A stretch of DNA of 64,000 nt from Pseudomonas fluorescens (GTDB lineage Bacteria; Pseudomonadota; Gammaproteobacteria; Pseudomonadales; Pseudomonadaceae). The DNA is taken from the NCBI RefSeq assembly GCF_003732425.1, contig NZ_MOBX01000004.1:62001-126000 (forward strand), written 5' to 3'. Below, piece by piece: positions 26,020 to 35,384 of this stretch. The first letter of the stretch is position 1. Every line of letters starts with the position of its first letter. The translations under genes were made by a program, and so were the position numbers. Under the pieces are notes generated by a model. It had not been told where the DNA came from. It was given only the letters and a program-made list of their open reading frames with translations, and ran no database searches.

Positions 26020-27909
26020 TTAGAAGTTCACGCCGAAGCTGAGCGCAACGAAGTCGCGGTCATCCACAGTGGTGTACTTGCCGTCGAAGAAGTTGGTGTA
26101 GGCCAGGCTCGCGGTGTAGGTGTTCTGGTATTCGGCGTCGACGCCCAGGCTAACCGCCTTGCGACCTTCCTCGAAGTTGCCGCCAGGGCCTGGCGAGTAA
26201 CCGCTGACGTCGTGGGACCAGGCCACGTTCGGCTTGAGGTTCACACCGGCGAAGACGTCGTTGTATTCCCAGATGGCGCGACCGCGATAGCCCCACGACA
26301 TTGATGTGGTGAAACCGTCGTTGTCGCAATTGCGGCTGCGGTTGTTCTGCGGCGAACCCGGCCCTGCACCATTGATGGTGCTGGCGTTGAGAATGTTGGC
26401 GCAGGTATTTACACCGCCAGTGGCCGGCAACTCACCCGGGCCGTACACCGGATCGCGGCCATAACGCATGTCGGAACGGCTTTCCAGCCCGCCGACGTAG
26501 GTCGCGCCGACTTCGCCGACGAGGGTCAGACGGCTGGCGCCCATGACCTGATCGAAGAAGTGCGTGAACGTGGTCTGGATCTGGGTGATTTCCTTGCGCT
26601 CATAACCATGCAGATCCTGGCCAGGAACGCCAGTGAGCAGCGAAGCGTTGGTCAGTGCGCCGCCCAGCGGACGGACGCCGGCGAACAGAATGTCGGTGGA
26701 GTTCAGTTGCACCGGGGCGTTCGGGCGGTAGCTGATCTCACCGCTCCACGCCGTACCGGTAGGTAGGGTGGTGGAGAAGCTCAGGCCGTAGAGGCGAATG
26801 TCTTCAGGGTATTCGATGAAGTAATTCGAGTTGCCCGCTACCAGCAAGGGTGCGAGGGCAGCAAACGGCCCCGGCAAGCCCGCGGCAGTGTTGTAGACCG
26901 ACTGTGGCGCACCGGTGGCGCTGAAGATCGGCGCACGGCTGTGGTAATTCATGAAGTAGGCGCCGAACTCGGTATCCAGCGGCTCGAACATGTACTTCAG
27001 GGACGCGCCCCACTGACCACTGTCGCGCGCATCGCGATCCGGGCCACGACGCACCAGCACACCTTCTTCGTTGACGTTGACGCCGTTGGCGGCCAATGGC
27101 CCCAGGGCAACGGCCGGAATTTGCGAACGTTTGTTCAGTACACGCAGGTTGTCGTTGCAACCGTCGGCAACGATGTCCGGCTGCGAGAAGAACGTGCCGC
27201 AGTTGTCGACGACGGTCTGGTCCCACTCAAGCTGATAGAACGCTTCGGCCGAGAGGTTTTCGGTCAGGCTCTGGGACACGTAGAACATGTTGACCGGGAT
27301 CAGGCCTTCCTTGATCTCGGCGCCCGGACGACGGAAAGCAGACACGTCGATCGGGTTGATGGAGTTGATGCCGCCACCGATGAAGGTACTTTCACCCCAG
27401 CTCACTACTTGCTTGCCCAGACGCACAGAACCCGGCTGATCGGCGATGGAGTAGTTATGGTAGACGAAGGCGTCGAGGATTTGCGCGCCGGACGACTTGG
27501 CGCCCTCTTTGCGACCCGAATCGCTGATGTCCTTGAACTCGCGGCTTTCATCCTTGAGTTCGAAGTCGTACCAGTATTTGCCACGGACGAACACGCCGGT
27601 GTCGCCGTATTTCAATTCAAGGTCATGGATGCCCTTGAAGATCTTCGAAAAGGTTTCTCCGCTCTTGAAGTTGGCGTGACCGTCATCGGAAGTCTGCGAC
27701 AGGCCGTGGCCGCCGTTGTTGACGCCGATGAGGTTCTTGTTCGGGCTCTGAGTAGACCAACTGGCACCGATCGACAGGGACGAGTCGAACTGGCCCTCGA
27801 TTTCACCGACGTTGAAACTGACGCCGAATGCGGGCCCGGCGAGCGAAGAAGCAAGACTGACCGCCAGAGGCAGTTTCGCCCGGCGCCAGAACTGGTTTAC
27901 TGAGGTCAT
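26020..27909 (-). CDS. DUF1302 family outer-membrane protein
   Basis: The 629-residue protein begins with a signal peptide (LPLAVSLASSLAGPAFG, cleaved near residue 29). It is rich in aromatic beta-strand sequence and ends FVALSFGVNF, the C-terminal Phe signature of outer-membrane beta-barrels. The family is DUF1302, partner of DUF1329. The start at 27909 was chosen because it opens the signal peptide with GGAG upstream; the open frame continues to 28164 without homology. It is the first gene of a two-gene operon, with the acyl-CoA ligase gene 337 bases upstream on the same strand. Likely role: channel or receptor for a lipophilic compound. Confidence 0.9.
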   Translation of the reverse strand: MTSVNQFWRRAKLPLAVSLASSLAGPAFGVSFNVGEIEGQFDSSLSIGASWSTQSPNKNLIGVNNGGHGLSQTSDDGHANFKSGETFSKIFKGIHDLELKYGDTGVFVRGKYWYDFELKDESREFKDISDSGRKEGAKSSGAQILDAFVYHNYSIADQPGSVRLGKQVVSWGESTFIGGGINSINPIDVSAFRRPGAEIKEGLIPVNMFYVSQSLTENLSAEAFYQLEWDQTVVDNCGTFFSQPDIVADGCNDNLRVLNKRSQIPAVALGPLAANGVNVNEEGVLVRRGPDRDARDSGQWGASLKYMFEPLDTEFGAYFMNYHSRAPIFSATGAPQSVYNTAAGLPGPFAALAPLLVAGNSNYFIEYPEDIRLYGLSFSTTLPTGTAWSGEISYRPNAPVQLNSTDILFAGVRPLGGALTNASLLTGVPGQDLHGYERKEITQIQTTFTHFFDQVMGASRLTLVGEVGATYVGGLESRSDMRYGRDPVYGPGELPATGGVNTCANILNASTINGAGPGSPQNNRSRNCDNDGFTTSMSWGYRGRAIWEYNDVFAGVNLKPNVAWSHDVSGYSPGPGGNFEEGRKAVSLGVDAEYQNTYTASLAYTNFFDGKYTTVDDRDFVALSFGVNF

Positions 27910-28246
27910 CGACGCTACTCCATGTGCATTATTGTTATGGCAGTGAGTACTTTTAAAAACGCCTGAAGGACCGGGTGCCAGAGACAGCCCGAAATCACTC
28001 CAAAGATGCATCGCCCCGTTTTGTGCGTGTGCCCCGTTCTTAAAAATCCTTGAGCGGACTATAGCCAGCAGGTGGTACTGCTTGATCCCTCTAAAGTGTG
28101 ATTTGCAGCCGCCAACCACTCTGGAACAGTCCTTTCGCCAGTCCGACACAAGTCGGCACGGCAAGGATGGCTGATTTTTTCGATTTCACAAGCCAAGCGC
28201 TTGCTTGGTGGGTCTGGCGCGCCGTTTTCGGCGCGCCAGCAGACAC
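27910..28246. other. Intergenic region with a 10-bp hairpin (28215-28238)
   Basis: No gene is supported here. It should contain the promoter of the DUF1302 operon. A perfect hairpin (TGGCGCGCCG / CGGCGCGCCA, 4-base loop) lies 9 bases after the acyl-CoA ligase stop; it lacks a T-run on the minus strand, so termination would be weak. Confidence 0.5.
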
Positions 28247-29929
28247 TCAAAGTGTCGAGAGGAAGGTGCTGTTGTTGGCCTGCCATTCGGTGATGTCGAG
28301 GCGGATGCGCTTCTTGTCGAGCTTGCCGACACTGGTCTTGGGAATTTCGGTAACAAGGGCGATCTGACTCGGGATCGCCCACTTGCTCAGGTGGCCCAAT
28401 TCCACGAACGGCTTGAGATGTTCCTTGAGCTCGCGTGCCCCGATCACATGCCCTTCACGGATCACCAGCAAGGCAAACGGGCGCTCGCCCCACTGCGGAT
28501 CGGCGATGCCCACCACTGCTACTTCGCGTACCGCCACATGGCGGCTGATCAGGTCTTCGAGGTCCAGCGAAGAGATCCACTCGCCGCCGGTCTTGATCAC
28601 GTCCTTGATGCGGTCGCGAATGTCGATCACGCCCATGCTGTCGAGTGTGGCAACGTCGCCGGTGTGCAACCAGCCGCCGGCCCAGAGCTCGGCACCCTTC
28701 TGCGGTTCGTTGAAATAGCCTTCGGTGAGCCATGGCGCACGCAGCACCAGTTCGCCCTGGGTCTCGCCATCGGCCGGGAGAAAGTTACCCTCGGCGTCGA
28801 CAATCGCCGCTTCCACCAGCGGCCCCGGCACACCGGCCTTGATCCGATAGGTGGTGCGCTCGTCTTCAGTGCCGGCCATCAACTCATCGTTGAGGTGTGC
28901 ACAGGACACCAGCGGCCCGGTTTCCGACATGCCGTACGCGGCGGTGAGTTGAATGCCCCGCGCCTTGGCGGTTTCATACAGCGTGCGGTTGAGTGCGCTG
29001 CCGCCGATGACAATTTTCCAGCCACCGAAATCGGTGCCCTGCGCGCCTTTGGCGCTGAGCAGCATTTGCAGGATGGTCGGCACGCAGTGGGAGAACGTGA
29101 CCTTCTCTTTGCGCCACAACTCGACGAGGAATTCCGGATCGTAGCGCCCCGGATAAACCTGTTTGAGGCCAAGCATGGTCGCCACGTACGGCAGGCCCCA
29201 GGCATGCACATGGAACATCGGGGTGATCGGCATGTACACATCGTTGGTGCCGAGCAGGCGCACGCTGTCGATCGCGCCCATGATCGTCGACACGCCCATG
29301 GTGTGCAGGACCAGTTGCCGATGGGTGAAATACACGCCTTTGGGATTACCCGTGGTGCCGGTGGTGTAGAACGTGGTGGCGACCGAGTTTTCGTCGAAAT
29401 CCTGGAAGTCGTACTGCGGGCTCGCGGCGGCCAGCAGTTGCTCGTACTCGCCGACCAGATTCGGCAGGTCGGCGGTTTTTTCCGGCAAATCAGTCAGCAG
29501 CAGGGTTTTCTCGACCGTGGTCAGGTGCGGTGCGATTGCCTGGTACAGACCGACGAACTCGCTGTTGACCAGCACAAAGCGGTCCTCGGCGTGGTTCATG
29601 GTGTAGAGGATCTGCTCCGGCGACAGGCGCACGTTGATCGTGTGGATCACCGCGCCAATCATCGGAATCGCGAACATGCATTCCAGGTAACGATGGCTGT
29701 CCCAGTCCATCACCGCCACAGTGTCACCGGCCTTCACACCCGCCGCCGTCAGCACGTTGGCCAGCCGCGCCACACGCTCGATCAGCGTCGGGTAGCTGTA
29801 ACGCAACTGGTCACGGTAGATGATCTCGCGGGTTTTCTCGTAACGGGCACCGGACATCAGCAACCGCTTGATCAGCAATGGATACTGGTAGGCCCCATCG
29901 GCCGGGGGAATGACGCGAGTCTGCAACAT
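28247..29929 (-). CDS. Fatty-acyl-CoA ligase (AMP-binding, AlkK-like)
   Basis: The 560-residue protein is an adenylate-forming acyl-CoA synthetase. The AMP/P-loop motif is FYTTGTTGNPKGVYFTHR near residue 187, the A5 region AAYGMSETGPLV near 335, the A8 region WLHTGDVATLDSMGVIDIRDR near 438 and the catalytic Lys in SVGKLDKKRI near the C-terminus. It activates a medium- or long-chain fatty acid with ATP and CoA. Length and layout resemble AlkK of Pseudomonas oleovorans. Placement between an MFS gene and DUF1302/DUF1329 supports a hydrophobic carboxylic acid as substrate. Confidence 0.9.
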   Translation of the reverse strand: MLQTRVIPPADGAYQYPLLIKRLLMSGARYEKTREIIYRDQLRYSYPTLIERVARLANVLTAAGVKAGDTVAVMDWDSHRYLECMFAIPMIGAVIHTINVRLSPEQILYTMNHAEDRFVLVNSEFVGLYQAIAPHLTTVEKTLLLTDLPEKTADLPNLVGEYEQLLAAASPQYDFQDFDENSVATTFYTTGTTGNPKGVYFTHRQLVLHTMGVSTIMGAIDSVRLLGTNDVYMPITPMFHVHAWGLPYVATMLGLKQVYPGRYDPEFLVELWRKEKVTFSHCVPTILQMLLSAKGAQGTDFGGWKIVIGGSALNRTLYETAKARGIQLTAAYGMSETGPLVSCAHLNDELMAGTEDERTTYRIKAGVPGPLVEAAIVDAEGNFLPADGETQGELVLRAPWLTEGYFNEPQKGAELWAGGWLHTGDVATLDSMGVIDIRDRIKDVIKTGGEWISSLDLEDLISRHVAVREVAVVGIADPQWGERPFALLVIREGHVIGARELKEHLKPFVELGHLSKWAIPSQIALVTEIPKTSVGKLDKKRIRLDITEWQANNSTFLSTL

Positions 29930-30075
29930 AAGAATCCCTTTTCTGACTGCACGGTGTTGGCGTAGTGATTGGTACTCTAGAACCCTTATACGCCAGCCAA
30001 ATCAGCCAAAGGAATGATTTGCATAGCCGTACAAATGCTAGCTTTGCGCCAGCATTTGCCGGTTTTCGTCATCGG

Positions 30076-31260
30076 TCAGGCTGTTTGCCCTACAGCCTCT
30101 TCGGAAGGTGTGCGTGGGAAAACCACCGCGGCTAGAAAGGTCAAAGCGCCGAAACCCGCGAGAATCAAGTACAGGCCTACAAAACCATGGCGCGGTTCGA
30201 CATAGGAAATCAGCGGAATCGCCGTCGCGCTGGCACCAAACGATAAACAGTAACGCAGGGCGAAGACGCGCGATTGCCACTGCGGGGCGACGAAGTTGGC
30301 GACCATCGCATCATTGACGGTGACCTGACCAAACACCACGAACATGAACGCTGCGCCGAGGGCGATCACGGCCCATCCGTCGACATAGGCCAGCGCAAGC
30401 AACAGCGGCGCCTGGCACATCGTCAGGACAATGAACGGCCATTTCAGGCTGAGCCGATGCAACACCCGACCAATGCTCAACTGCGCCACCGCGCCAAAGG
30501 CGTACGCCAGGCTGACCACCACACCCAGGGTTTGTGGCGAAGCGAACAGTTCATGCAAACGCTCCTGAAACAGTTTCGGATACGTCATGGTGGTGGCGTT
30601 AAACACGACGCCGCCAGTGGCCGTCGCCAGCGCCAGCACGCCGAACACCATGAGCATGGAAATACGCTGGCCAGCGGCCCCCTTGAGCGGCGTGTGCGCA
30701 CGCTTCGGAATCGGCTCTTCACGCACCTGCAAGGCGAAGCCAGCCCCCAGCACAATCGCCACCGCGCCCGGTAACAGAAACGCCGAGCGCCAGCCGAATT
30801 GCGCCACCAGCAAGCCCGTGATCAGCGCCGAAAACGCCACACCCAGATTGCCCCACATACCGTTGATGCCGATTTCCCGGCCGCGGTTTTGTGCGTAAGC
30901 GACCAACATCGCCGTGCCGACCGGGTGATAAATCGCCGCAAAAATACCGATCAGGGTCAGACCGATCACCAGCATGGCAGGGCTGCTGCTCAGGCCAGTG
31001 AACATCGCTGAAGCGCCGATTCCGAAGAAGAACACCAGCATCATCTGCCGCCGACTCCAGTGATCGCCCAGCCAACCGGCGGGTAGCGAACAAGCGCCGA
31101 AGGCAATGAAGCCGCCCAGTGACAGGCCGATCAGCGTGGCGTAATCGAGGCCGAAGGCCTGCGTCATACCGAGCACGGCGGCGGGAAAGATCAGCATGAA
31201 CATGTGATCGATCACATGGGCGGCGTTGATATAGCGAATGACATTTGTCGATTGATTCAT
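30076..31260 (-). CDS. MFS transporter
   Basis: The 394-residue protein has about 12 membrane helices. The loop between helices 2 and 3 carries a variant of the MFS signature (GWLGDHWSRRQMM), and GMWGNLGVAFSALITGLL lies at the helix 4-5 region. It belongs to the proton-driven uptake or efflux permeases without obvious drug-efflux motifs. Its start is only about 40-85 bases from the divergent AraC regulator gene, a layout usual for a regulator and its target. Substrate unknown. Confidence 0.88.
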   Translation of the reverse strand: MNQSTNVIRYINAAHVIDHMFMLIFPAAVLGMTQAFGLDYATLIGLSLGGFIAFGACSLPAGWLGDHWSRRQMMLVFFFGIGASAMFTGLSSSPAMLVIGLTLIGIFAAIYHPVGTAMLVAYAQNRGREIGINGMWGNLGVAFSALITGLLVAQFGWRSAFLLPGAVAIVLGAGFALQVREEPIPKRAHTPLKGAAGQRISMLMVFGVLALATATGGVVFNATTMTYPKLFQERLHELFASPQTLGVVVSLAYAFGAVAQLSIGRVLHRLSLKWPFIVLTMCQAPLLLALAYVDGWAVIALGAAFMFVVFGQVTVNDAMVANFVAPQWQSRVFALRYCLSFGASATAIPLISYVEPRHGFVGLYLILAGFGALTFLAAVVFPRTPSEEAVGQTA

Positions 31261-31345
31261 GGCGGCACGCTTTACGTTGTTATGAGCGGCTTATGCTAAG
31301 TTGGCCGCAAAGCGCATTCCTGCCAGACAAGTCATCAAACCAGAC

Positions 31346-32110
31346 ATGTTGATCAGCCATTTCGAACACGGCCCGGTGAGTGCCTACCCCCGGGACTATC
31401 TGGACGGCGCCCACCAGCCGCTGCACCTGCATCGCGAGGCGCAGTTGTTGTATGCGGTCAGCGGGATCATGCGCGTGGTCACGGAATCGGGTGCGTGGGT
31501 GATTCCGCCAAGTCGCGCGGTGTGGATTCCGCCAGAAGTGGCGCACGAGATTTTCATGAGCGGCGACGTGCAGATGCGCTCGTTGTTCATCGCTCCCGAA
31601 CTGTCTCCCGACAGCCTGCAGCAATGTTGCGTGCTGGCGGTGACGCCGTTGTTGCGAGAACTGATCCTGCGTGCCGTGCAAGGGCCGCCGCATGCCGACA
31701 ACCCGCTGATTCAGCAGTTGATGCTGGAAGAACTCGCCGGTCTGGAAAACCTGCCGCTGCACATTCCGATGCCCACCGACCGGCGCCTGCAAAACATCTG
31801 TCTGGCACTGCTGCACACCCCCGATCATGCCAATACGCTGGAAGACTGGGCGCAGCACGTCGGCGCCAGCTCACGCACGCTGGCGCGGCTGTTTCAGCAA
31901 CAGTTGAAGATGAGTTTCAACGCCTGGCGCCAGCAACTGCGGCTGATGGAAGCCCTGCCACGGCTGCTCGCCGGGGACAGCGTGCAGCGTGTGGCGCGGG
32001 ATTTGGGTTACGGCAGCGCGCGGGCGTTCAGCGCGATGTTTCGCCGTTTGCTAGGGGAAAATCCCCGCGACTACCTCAACAACCTGAGCAAACTCAGCGA
32101 ACTCGTGTAG
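31346..32110 (+). CDS. AraC-family regulator with cupin sensor domain
   Basis: The protein (254 residues from the ATG at 31346) has an N-terminal cupin fold (LHLHREAQLLYAVSGIMRV, then GAWVIPPSRAVWIPP) and a C-terminal AraC double helix-turn-helix (WAQHVGASSRTLARLFQQ; VARDLGYGSARAFSAMFRR). A TTG at 31301 in frame would give 269 residues; neither start has a strong ribosome binding site, so the start is uncertain. It is divergent from the MFS gene and likely controls it. Its stop codon TAG lies inside the first repeat of a REP element. Confidence 0.88.
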   Translation: MLISHFEHGPVSAYPRDYLDGAHQPLHLHREAQLLYAVSGIMRVVTESGAWVIPPSRAVWIPPEVAHEIFMSGDVQMRSLFIAPELSPDSLQQCCVLAVTPLLRELILRAVQGPPHADNPLIQQLMLEELAGLENLPLHIPMPTDRRLQNICLALLHTPDHANTLEDWAQHVGASSRTLARLFQQQLKMSFNAWRQQLRLMEALPRLLAGDSVQRVARDLGYGSARAFSAMFRRLLGENPRDYLNNLSKLSELV

Positions 32111-32200
32111 GAGCTGTCGAGTGCAACGAGGCTGCGATCTTTTGACTTTGTTTTTTTAAGATCAAGCTCAAAAGATCGCAGCCTTCGGCAGCTCCTACAC
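32107..32200. repeat. REP inverted pair, family B, overlapping the AraC stop codon
   Basis: Opposed GTAGGAGCTGTCG..GCTGCGATCTTTTGA units with a T-rich spacer. The first unit begins at the TAG stop of the AraC gene. It sits between convergent genes. Confidence 0.88.
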
Positions 32201-32207
32201 AGTCAGA

Positions 32208-32837
32208 TCAGTGCATTTCGGTAAACGCGATTTTCACGCCGAGCGCGATCAGCACCGCGCCCATGGTGCGGTCGAACCAGTGGCCCATGCGGGCGAAACC
32301 GGCGCGTACGCGTTGCTGGCTGAACAGCATCGCAACGAGGCAGAACCAGATCGCAGTCGCGACTGCCAGGTAAATCCCGTAGCCGGCCTGCACCGCCAGT
32401 GGCGTGTGCGGGTTGATCACCACGGTGAACAGCGACAGGAAAAACAGCGTGGCTTTCGGGTTCAGGCCGTTGGTCACGAATCCCGACGTAAACGCGCCGC
32501 GCGCCGTGCGCACGCCCGCCTCTTTGTGCAGGTCATCGGTCACGGTTGTCGCCGGTTGCGCGCGCAGCGCCTTGAAGCCGATGTACAGCAGGTAAGCCGC
32601 CGCCGCCCATTTCAACGCGTTGAACAACACGATCGACTGCGACACGATCAGGCCGATGCCGAGTAGCGAATAACCCACGTGGAGGAAAATCGCCGTGCCC
32701 ACGCCCAGTGCGGTCCAGGTGCCGGCGCGACGCCCGTGGGTCACGCTTTCGCGCACCACCACGGCAAAGTCCGGGCCGGGACTGGCGACGGCCAGCAGGT
32801 GGATCAGTGCAACGGTCAAGAACTCGGTCCAGTACAT
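32208..32837 (-). CDS. LysE-family amino-acid exporter
   Basis: The 209-residue membrane protein has the RhtB/LysE layout of about six helices and the family signature VASPGPDFAVVVRES near residue 17, followed by GRRAGTWTALGVGTAIF. Members export amino acids or homoserine lactones. The start at 32837 has AGGAG about 6 bases upstream; upstream in-frame sequence reads through a REP element and is not protein-like. Monocistronic. Confidence 0.93.
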   Translation of the reverse strand: MYWTEFLTVALIHLLAVASPGPDFAVVVRESVTHGRRAGTWTALGVGTAIFLHVGYSLLGIGLIVSQSIVLFNALKWAAAAYLLYIGFKALRAQPATTVTDDLHKEAGVRTARGAFTSGFVTNGLNPKATLFFLSLFTVVINPHTPLAVQAGYGIYLAVATAIWFCLVAMLFSQQRVRAGFARMGHWFDRTMGAVLIALGVKIAFTEMH

Positions 32838-32888
32838 AGGGGCTCCTACAATTTCGGGATAAACATGGAATCTGCGGCCACCACCCAT

Positions 32889-33023
32889 TTGTGGCAAGGG
32901 AGCTTGCTCCCGCTCGGCTGCGCAGCAGTCGTAAAACCGGATGTCGCGGAATATCTGAAAAACTCGAGCAGGCTGCTTGGGACGGCTTCGCCCTCCAGCG
33001 GGAGCAAGCTCCCTCGCCACAGG
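32889..33023. repeat. REP inverted pair, family C (GTGGCGAGGGAGCTTGCTCCCGC type)
   Basis: Opposed GGGAGCTTGCTCCCGC / GCGGGAGCAAGCTCCCTCGCCACA units with an approximately 80-base spacer, between the divergent LysE and 2-hydroxyacid dehydrogenase genes. The unit recurs at 35995, 47867 and 51583. Confidence 0.88.
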
Positions 33024-33136
33024 TAGCGCACTTACCTGCAAAATATTGGCTGAGTTCGACCAGCACGTAACGATTTGTTTCATCTGGTAGGCTCGGCAGA
33101 TTACGCCTTCCGTTCACCGCACAAAAGGTACAGTTG

Positions 33137-34102
33137 ATGAGCAATCCGCGCCGCGCCGTATTCCTCGATCACCCGTCTCTGGATCTCGGCGATCTCGACC
33201 TCAGCCCGTTGCGTGCCTGCTTCAGCGACCTGCAACTGTTCGCCCAGACCCGGCCAGAACACGTCGCCGAGCGCCTGCAAGGCGCCACCGTAGCGATCAC
33301 CAACAAGATCCTGATCGACGCCGCCGCCATGGCCGCCAACCCCGACCTGAAGCTGATCCTGATCACCGCCACCGGCACCAACAACGTCGATCTGGCCGCC
33401 GCCCGCGCTCGCGGCATCACCGTGTGCAACTGCCAGGGTTACGGCACGCCGTCGGTGGCGCAGCACACGATCATGCTGCTGCTCAACCTTGCCACGCGTC
33501 TGGCCGATTACCAGAAAGCCGTTGGCGAAGGTCGCTGGCAGCAGGCAAAACAGTTCTGCCTGCTCGACTACCCGATCGTTGAGCTGGAAGGCAAAACCCT
33601 CGGTCTGCTCGGACACGGCGAACTCGGTGGCGCCGTGGCGCGACTGGCCGAAGCGTTCGGCATGCGCGTGCTGCTCGGGCAGATTCCCGGCCGCCCTGCC
33701 CGCCCGGATCGTCTGCCGTTGAACGAATTGTTGCCGCAGATCGACGCCCTGACCCTGCACTGCCCGCTCAACGAACACACCCGGCACTTCATCGGCGCCC
33801 GCGAACTGGCGTCGATGAAACCCGGTGCCTTTGTGGTCAACACCGCACGCGGCGGCCTGATCGACGAACAGGCACTGGCCGATGCTCTGCGCGCCGGGCA
33901 TCTGGGCGGCGCGGCCACTGATGTGTTGAGCGTCGAGCCACCGACCCAGGGCAATCCGTTGCTCGCAGCGGACATTCCGCGCCTGATCGTCACCCCGCAC
34001 AACGCCTGGGGCAGCCGCGAGGCACGCCAGCGCATCGTCGGCCAATTGACCGAAAACGCTCAGGCGTTCTTCAGCGGTAAGGCGCTGCGGGTCGTCAGTT
34101 GA
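33137..34102 (+). CDS. D-2-hydroxyacid dehydrogenase
   Basis: The 321-residue NAD(P)-dependent enzyme belongs to the D-isomer 2-hydroxyacid dehydrogenases (glycerate/hydroxypyruvate reductase-like). The nucleotide-binding loop reads GLLGHGELGGAVA near residue 154, with His in place of one glycine position. The second signature is LHCPLNEHTRHFIGARELASMKPGAFVVNTARGG split over residues 211-243, and the catalytic His is in VTPHNAWGS. The ATG at 33137 was preferred to TTG at 33134. It precedes rsmC by 32 bases. Confidence 0.9.
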   Translation: MSNPRRAVFLDHPSLDLGDLDLSPLRACFSDLQLFAQTRPEHVAERLQGATVAITNKILIDAAAMAANPDLKLILITATGTNNVDLAAARARGITVCNCQGYGTPSVAQHTIMLLLNLATRLADYQKAVGEGRWQQAKQFCLLDYPIVELEGKTLGLLGHGELGGAVARLAEAFGMRVLLGQIPGRPARPDRLPLNELLPQIDALTLHCPLNEHTRHFIGARELASMKPGAFVVNTARGGLIDEQALADALRAGHLGGAATDVLSVEPPTQGNPLLAADIPRLIVTPHNAWGSREARQRIVGQLTENAQAFFSGKALRVVS

Positions 34103-34134
34103 TAAACTGCGGCACTTTTTTTTGAGGAGCAGTT

Positions 34135-35133
34135 ATGGATCCGCGCAGTGAAGTACTGCTTCGTCAGGCCGAGTTATTCCAGGGTTCGCTGTTGCTCGCC
34201 GGTTTGCCGGCCGACGATTTGCTCGGACGCCTGCCCAACGCATTCGGCTGGTGCTGGCATGCCGGCGACCAGGCCGCGCTGGACGCCCGTTTCGAAGGCC
34301 GCAGCCACTTTGGGGTGAACATCCCTGAGCGCGAATTCGACAGCGCCGTGGTGTTTCTGCCCAAGTCCAAGGACCTGACCGATTACATCCTCAACGCCGT
34401 GGCCTCGCGCCTGGCCGGTCTAGAAGTGTTTCTGGTCGGCGAGAAACGCAGCGGCATCGAAGGCGCGGCCAAGCAGCTCAACCCGTTCGGCAAGCCACGC
34501 AAGCTCGACAGCGCGCGGCACTGCCAGCTCTGGCAAGTGACCGTGGTCAATGCGCCTGAAGCGAAGTCGCTGGAAAGCCTGGCGCAGACCTATGAACTGC
34601 CGCTGGCCGAAGGCCCACTGAAAGTCATTAGTCTGCCGGGCGTGTTCAGCCACGGTCGACTGGATCGCGGCAGCGCCCTGCTGCTGGAGCATCTGGACAA
34701 ACTGCCGAGCGGCCATCTGCTCGATTTCGGTTGCGGCGCGGGTGTGCTGGGGGCGGCGGTCAAACGTCGCTACCCGCACAATCAGGTGACCCTGCTTGAC
34801 GTCGATGCCTTCGCCGCCGCCAGCAGTCGTCTGACATTGGCGGCCAACGGTCTGGAAGCTGAAGTGCTGACCGGTGACGGTATCGACGCTGCGCCGATGG
34901 GTCTGAACGCGATTCTGAGCAATCCACCGTTCCATGTCGGCGTGCACACCGATTATTTCGCCACCGAGAACTTGCTGCGAAAAGCGGCGAAACATCTGAA
35001 AAACGGTGGCGAACTGCGCCTGGTGGCGAACAGTTTCCTCAAGTACCAGCCGCTGATCGAAGAGCATCTGGGTGTGTGCGCAATCAAGGCCGAAGGCAAT
35101 GGTTTCCGGATTTATCGGGCCAAGCGCGGCTGA
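34135..35133 (+). CDS. rsmC: 16S rRNA m2G1207 methyltransferase RsmC
   Basis: The 332-residue protein has two related domains: a degenerate N-terminal half (1-155) and a C-terminal SAM-binding half with [15 protein letters not shown] near residue 197 and the catalytic motif LSNPPFHVG at about 261. RsmC methylates N2 of G1207 in 16S rRNA in the 30S subunit. A GAGGAG-like site lies 7-8 bases before the ATG. The 251 bases downstream hold a riboswitch for the next gene. Confidence 0.95.
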   Translation: MDPRSEVLLRQAELFQGSLLLAGLPADDLLGRLPNAFGWCWHAGDQAALDARFEGRSHFGVNIPEREFDSAVVFLPKSKDLTDYILNAVASRLAGLEVFLVGEKRSGIEGAAKQLNPFGKPRKLDSARHCQLWQVTVVNAPEAKSLESLAQTYELPLAEGPLKVISLPGVFSHGRLDRGSALLLEHLDKLPSGHLLDFGCGAGVLGAAVKRRYPHNQVTLLDVDAFAAASSRLTLAANGLEAEVLTGDGIDAAPMGLNAILSNPPFHVGVHTDYFATENLLRKAAKHLKNGGELRLVANSFLKYQPLIEEHLGVCAIKAEGNGFRIYRAKRG

Positions 35134-35180
35134 AAATTTGTTCTTGCTCTATCGGTTTTGCGAAGGCAGAATCCGCTCCG

Positions 35181-35377
35181 TCCTAGGGGAGTAGTCTCCC
35201 ACGAGCGCCAAGCTCGTCCGGCATACGTCAACATACTTGATCCTCAGATCATGGCGTATGCGACCCAAGCGTCCGCAGCAGACGGATCGCAGGGTTTGAC
35301 AAGACCTATGACACGCACACCTTACCCGGGGCGGGAAGGCTGTACGTGTCATAGCCGTGTCGACCCGCCCCTTAGGA
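35181..35377 (+). promoter_or_regulatory. yybP-ykoY manganese riboswitch
   Basis: The conserved 5' block AGGGGAGTAGTC and the 3' block CCCGGGGCGGGAAGGCTGTAC of the yybP-ykoY (Mn2+) aptamer are present, with hairpin arms between them. TCCTAGGGG at 35181-35189 pairs with CCCCTTAGGA at 35368-35377, closing the element; this 3' strand contains the AGGA ribosome binding site of the next gene. The class is known upstream of manganese exporters, including GDT1/UPF0016 genes, which is the gene found here. Confidence 0.87.
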
Positions 35378-35384
35378 AATCCTG

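Noticed and set aside
24604..26304. 566-codon open frame antisense to DUF1329
   Set aside because: Shadow composition; sense protein has a signal peptide and family blocks.
28205..29965. 586-codon open frame antisense to the acyl-CoA ligase
   Set aside because: No recognisable domain; sense strand has all adenylate-forming motifs.
33137..34102. Assignment as PdxB (erythronate-4-phosphate dehydrogenase)
   Set aside because: Length of 321 and lack of the C-terminal PdxB dimerisation domain; only the general 2-hydroxyacid dehydrogenase pattern is supported.
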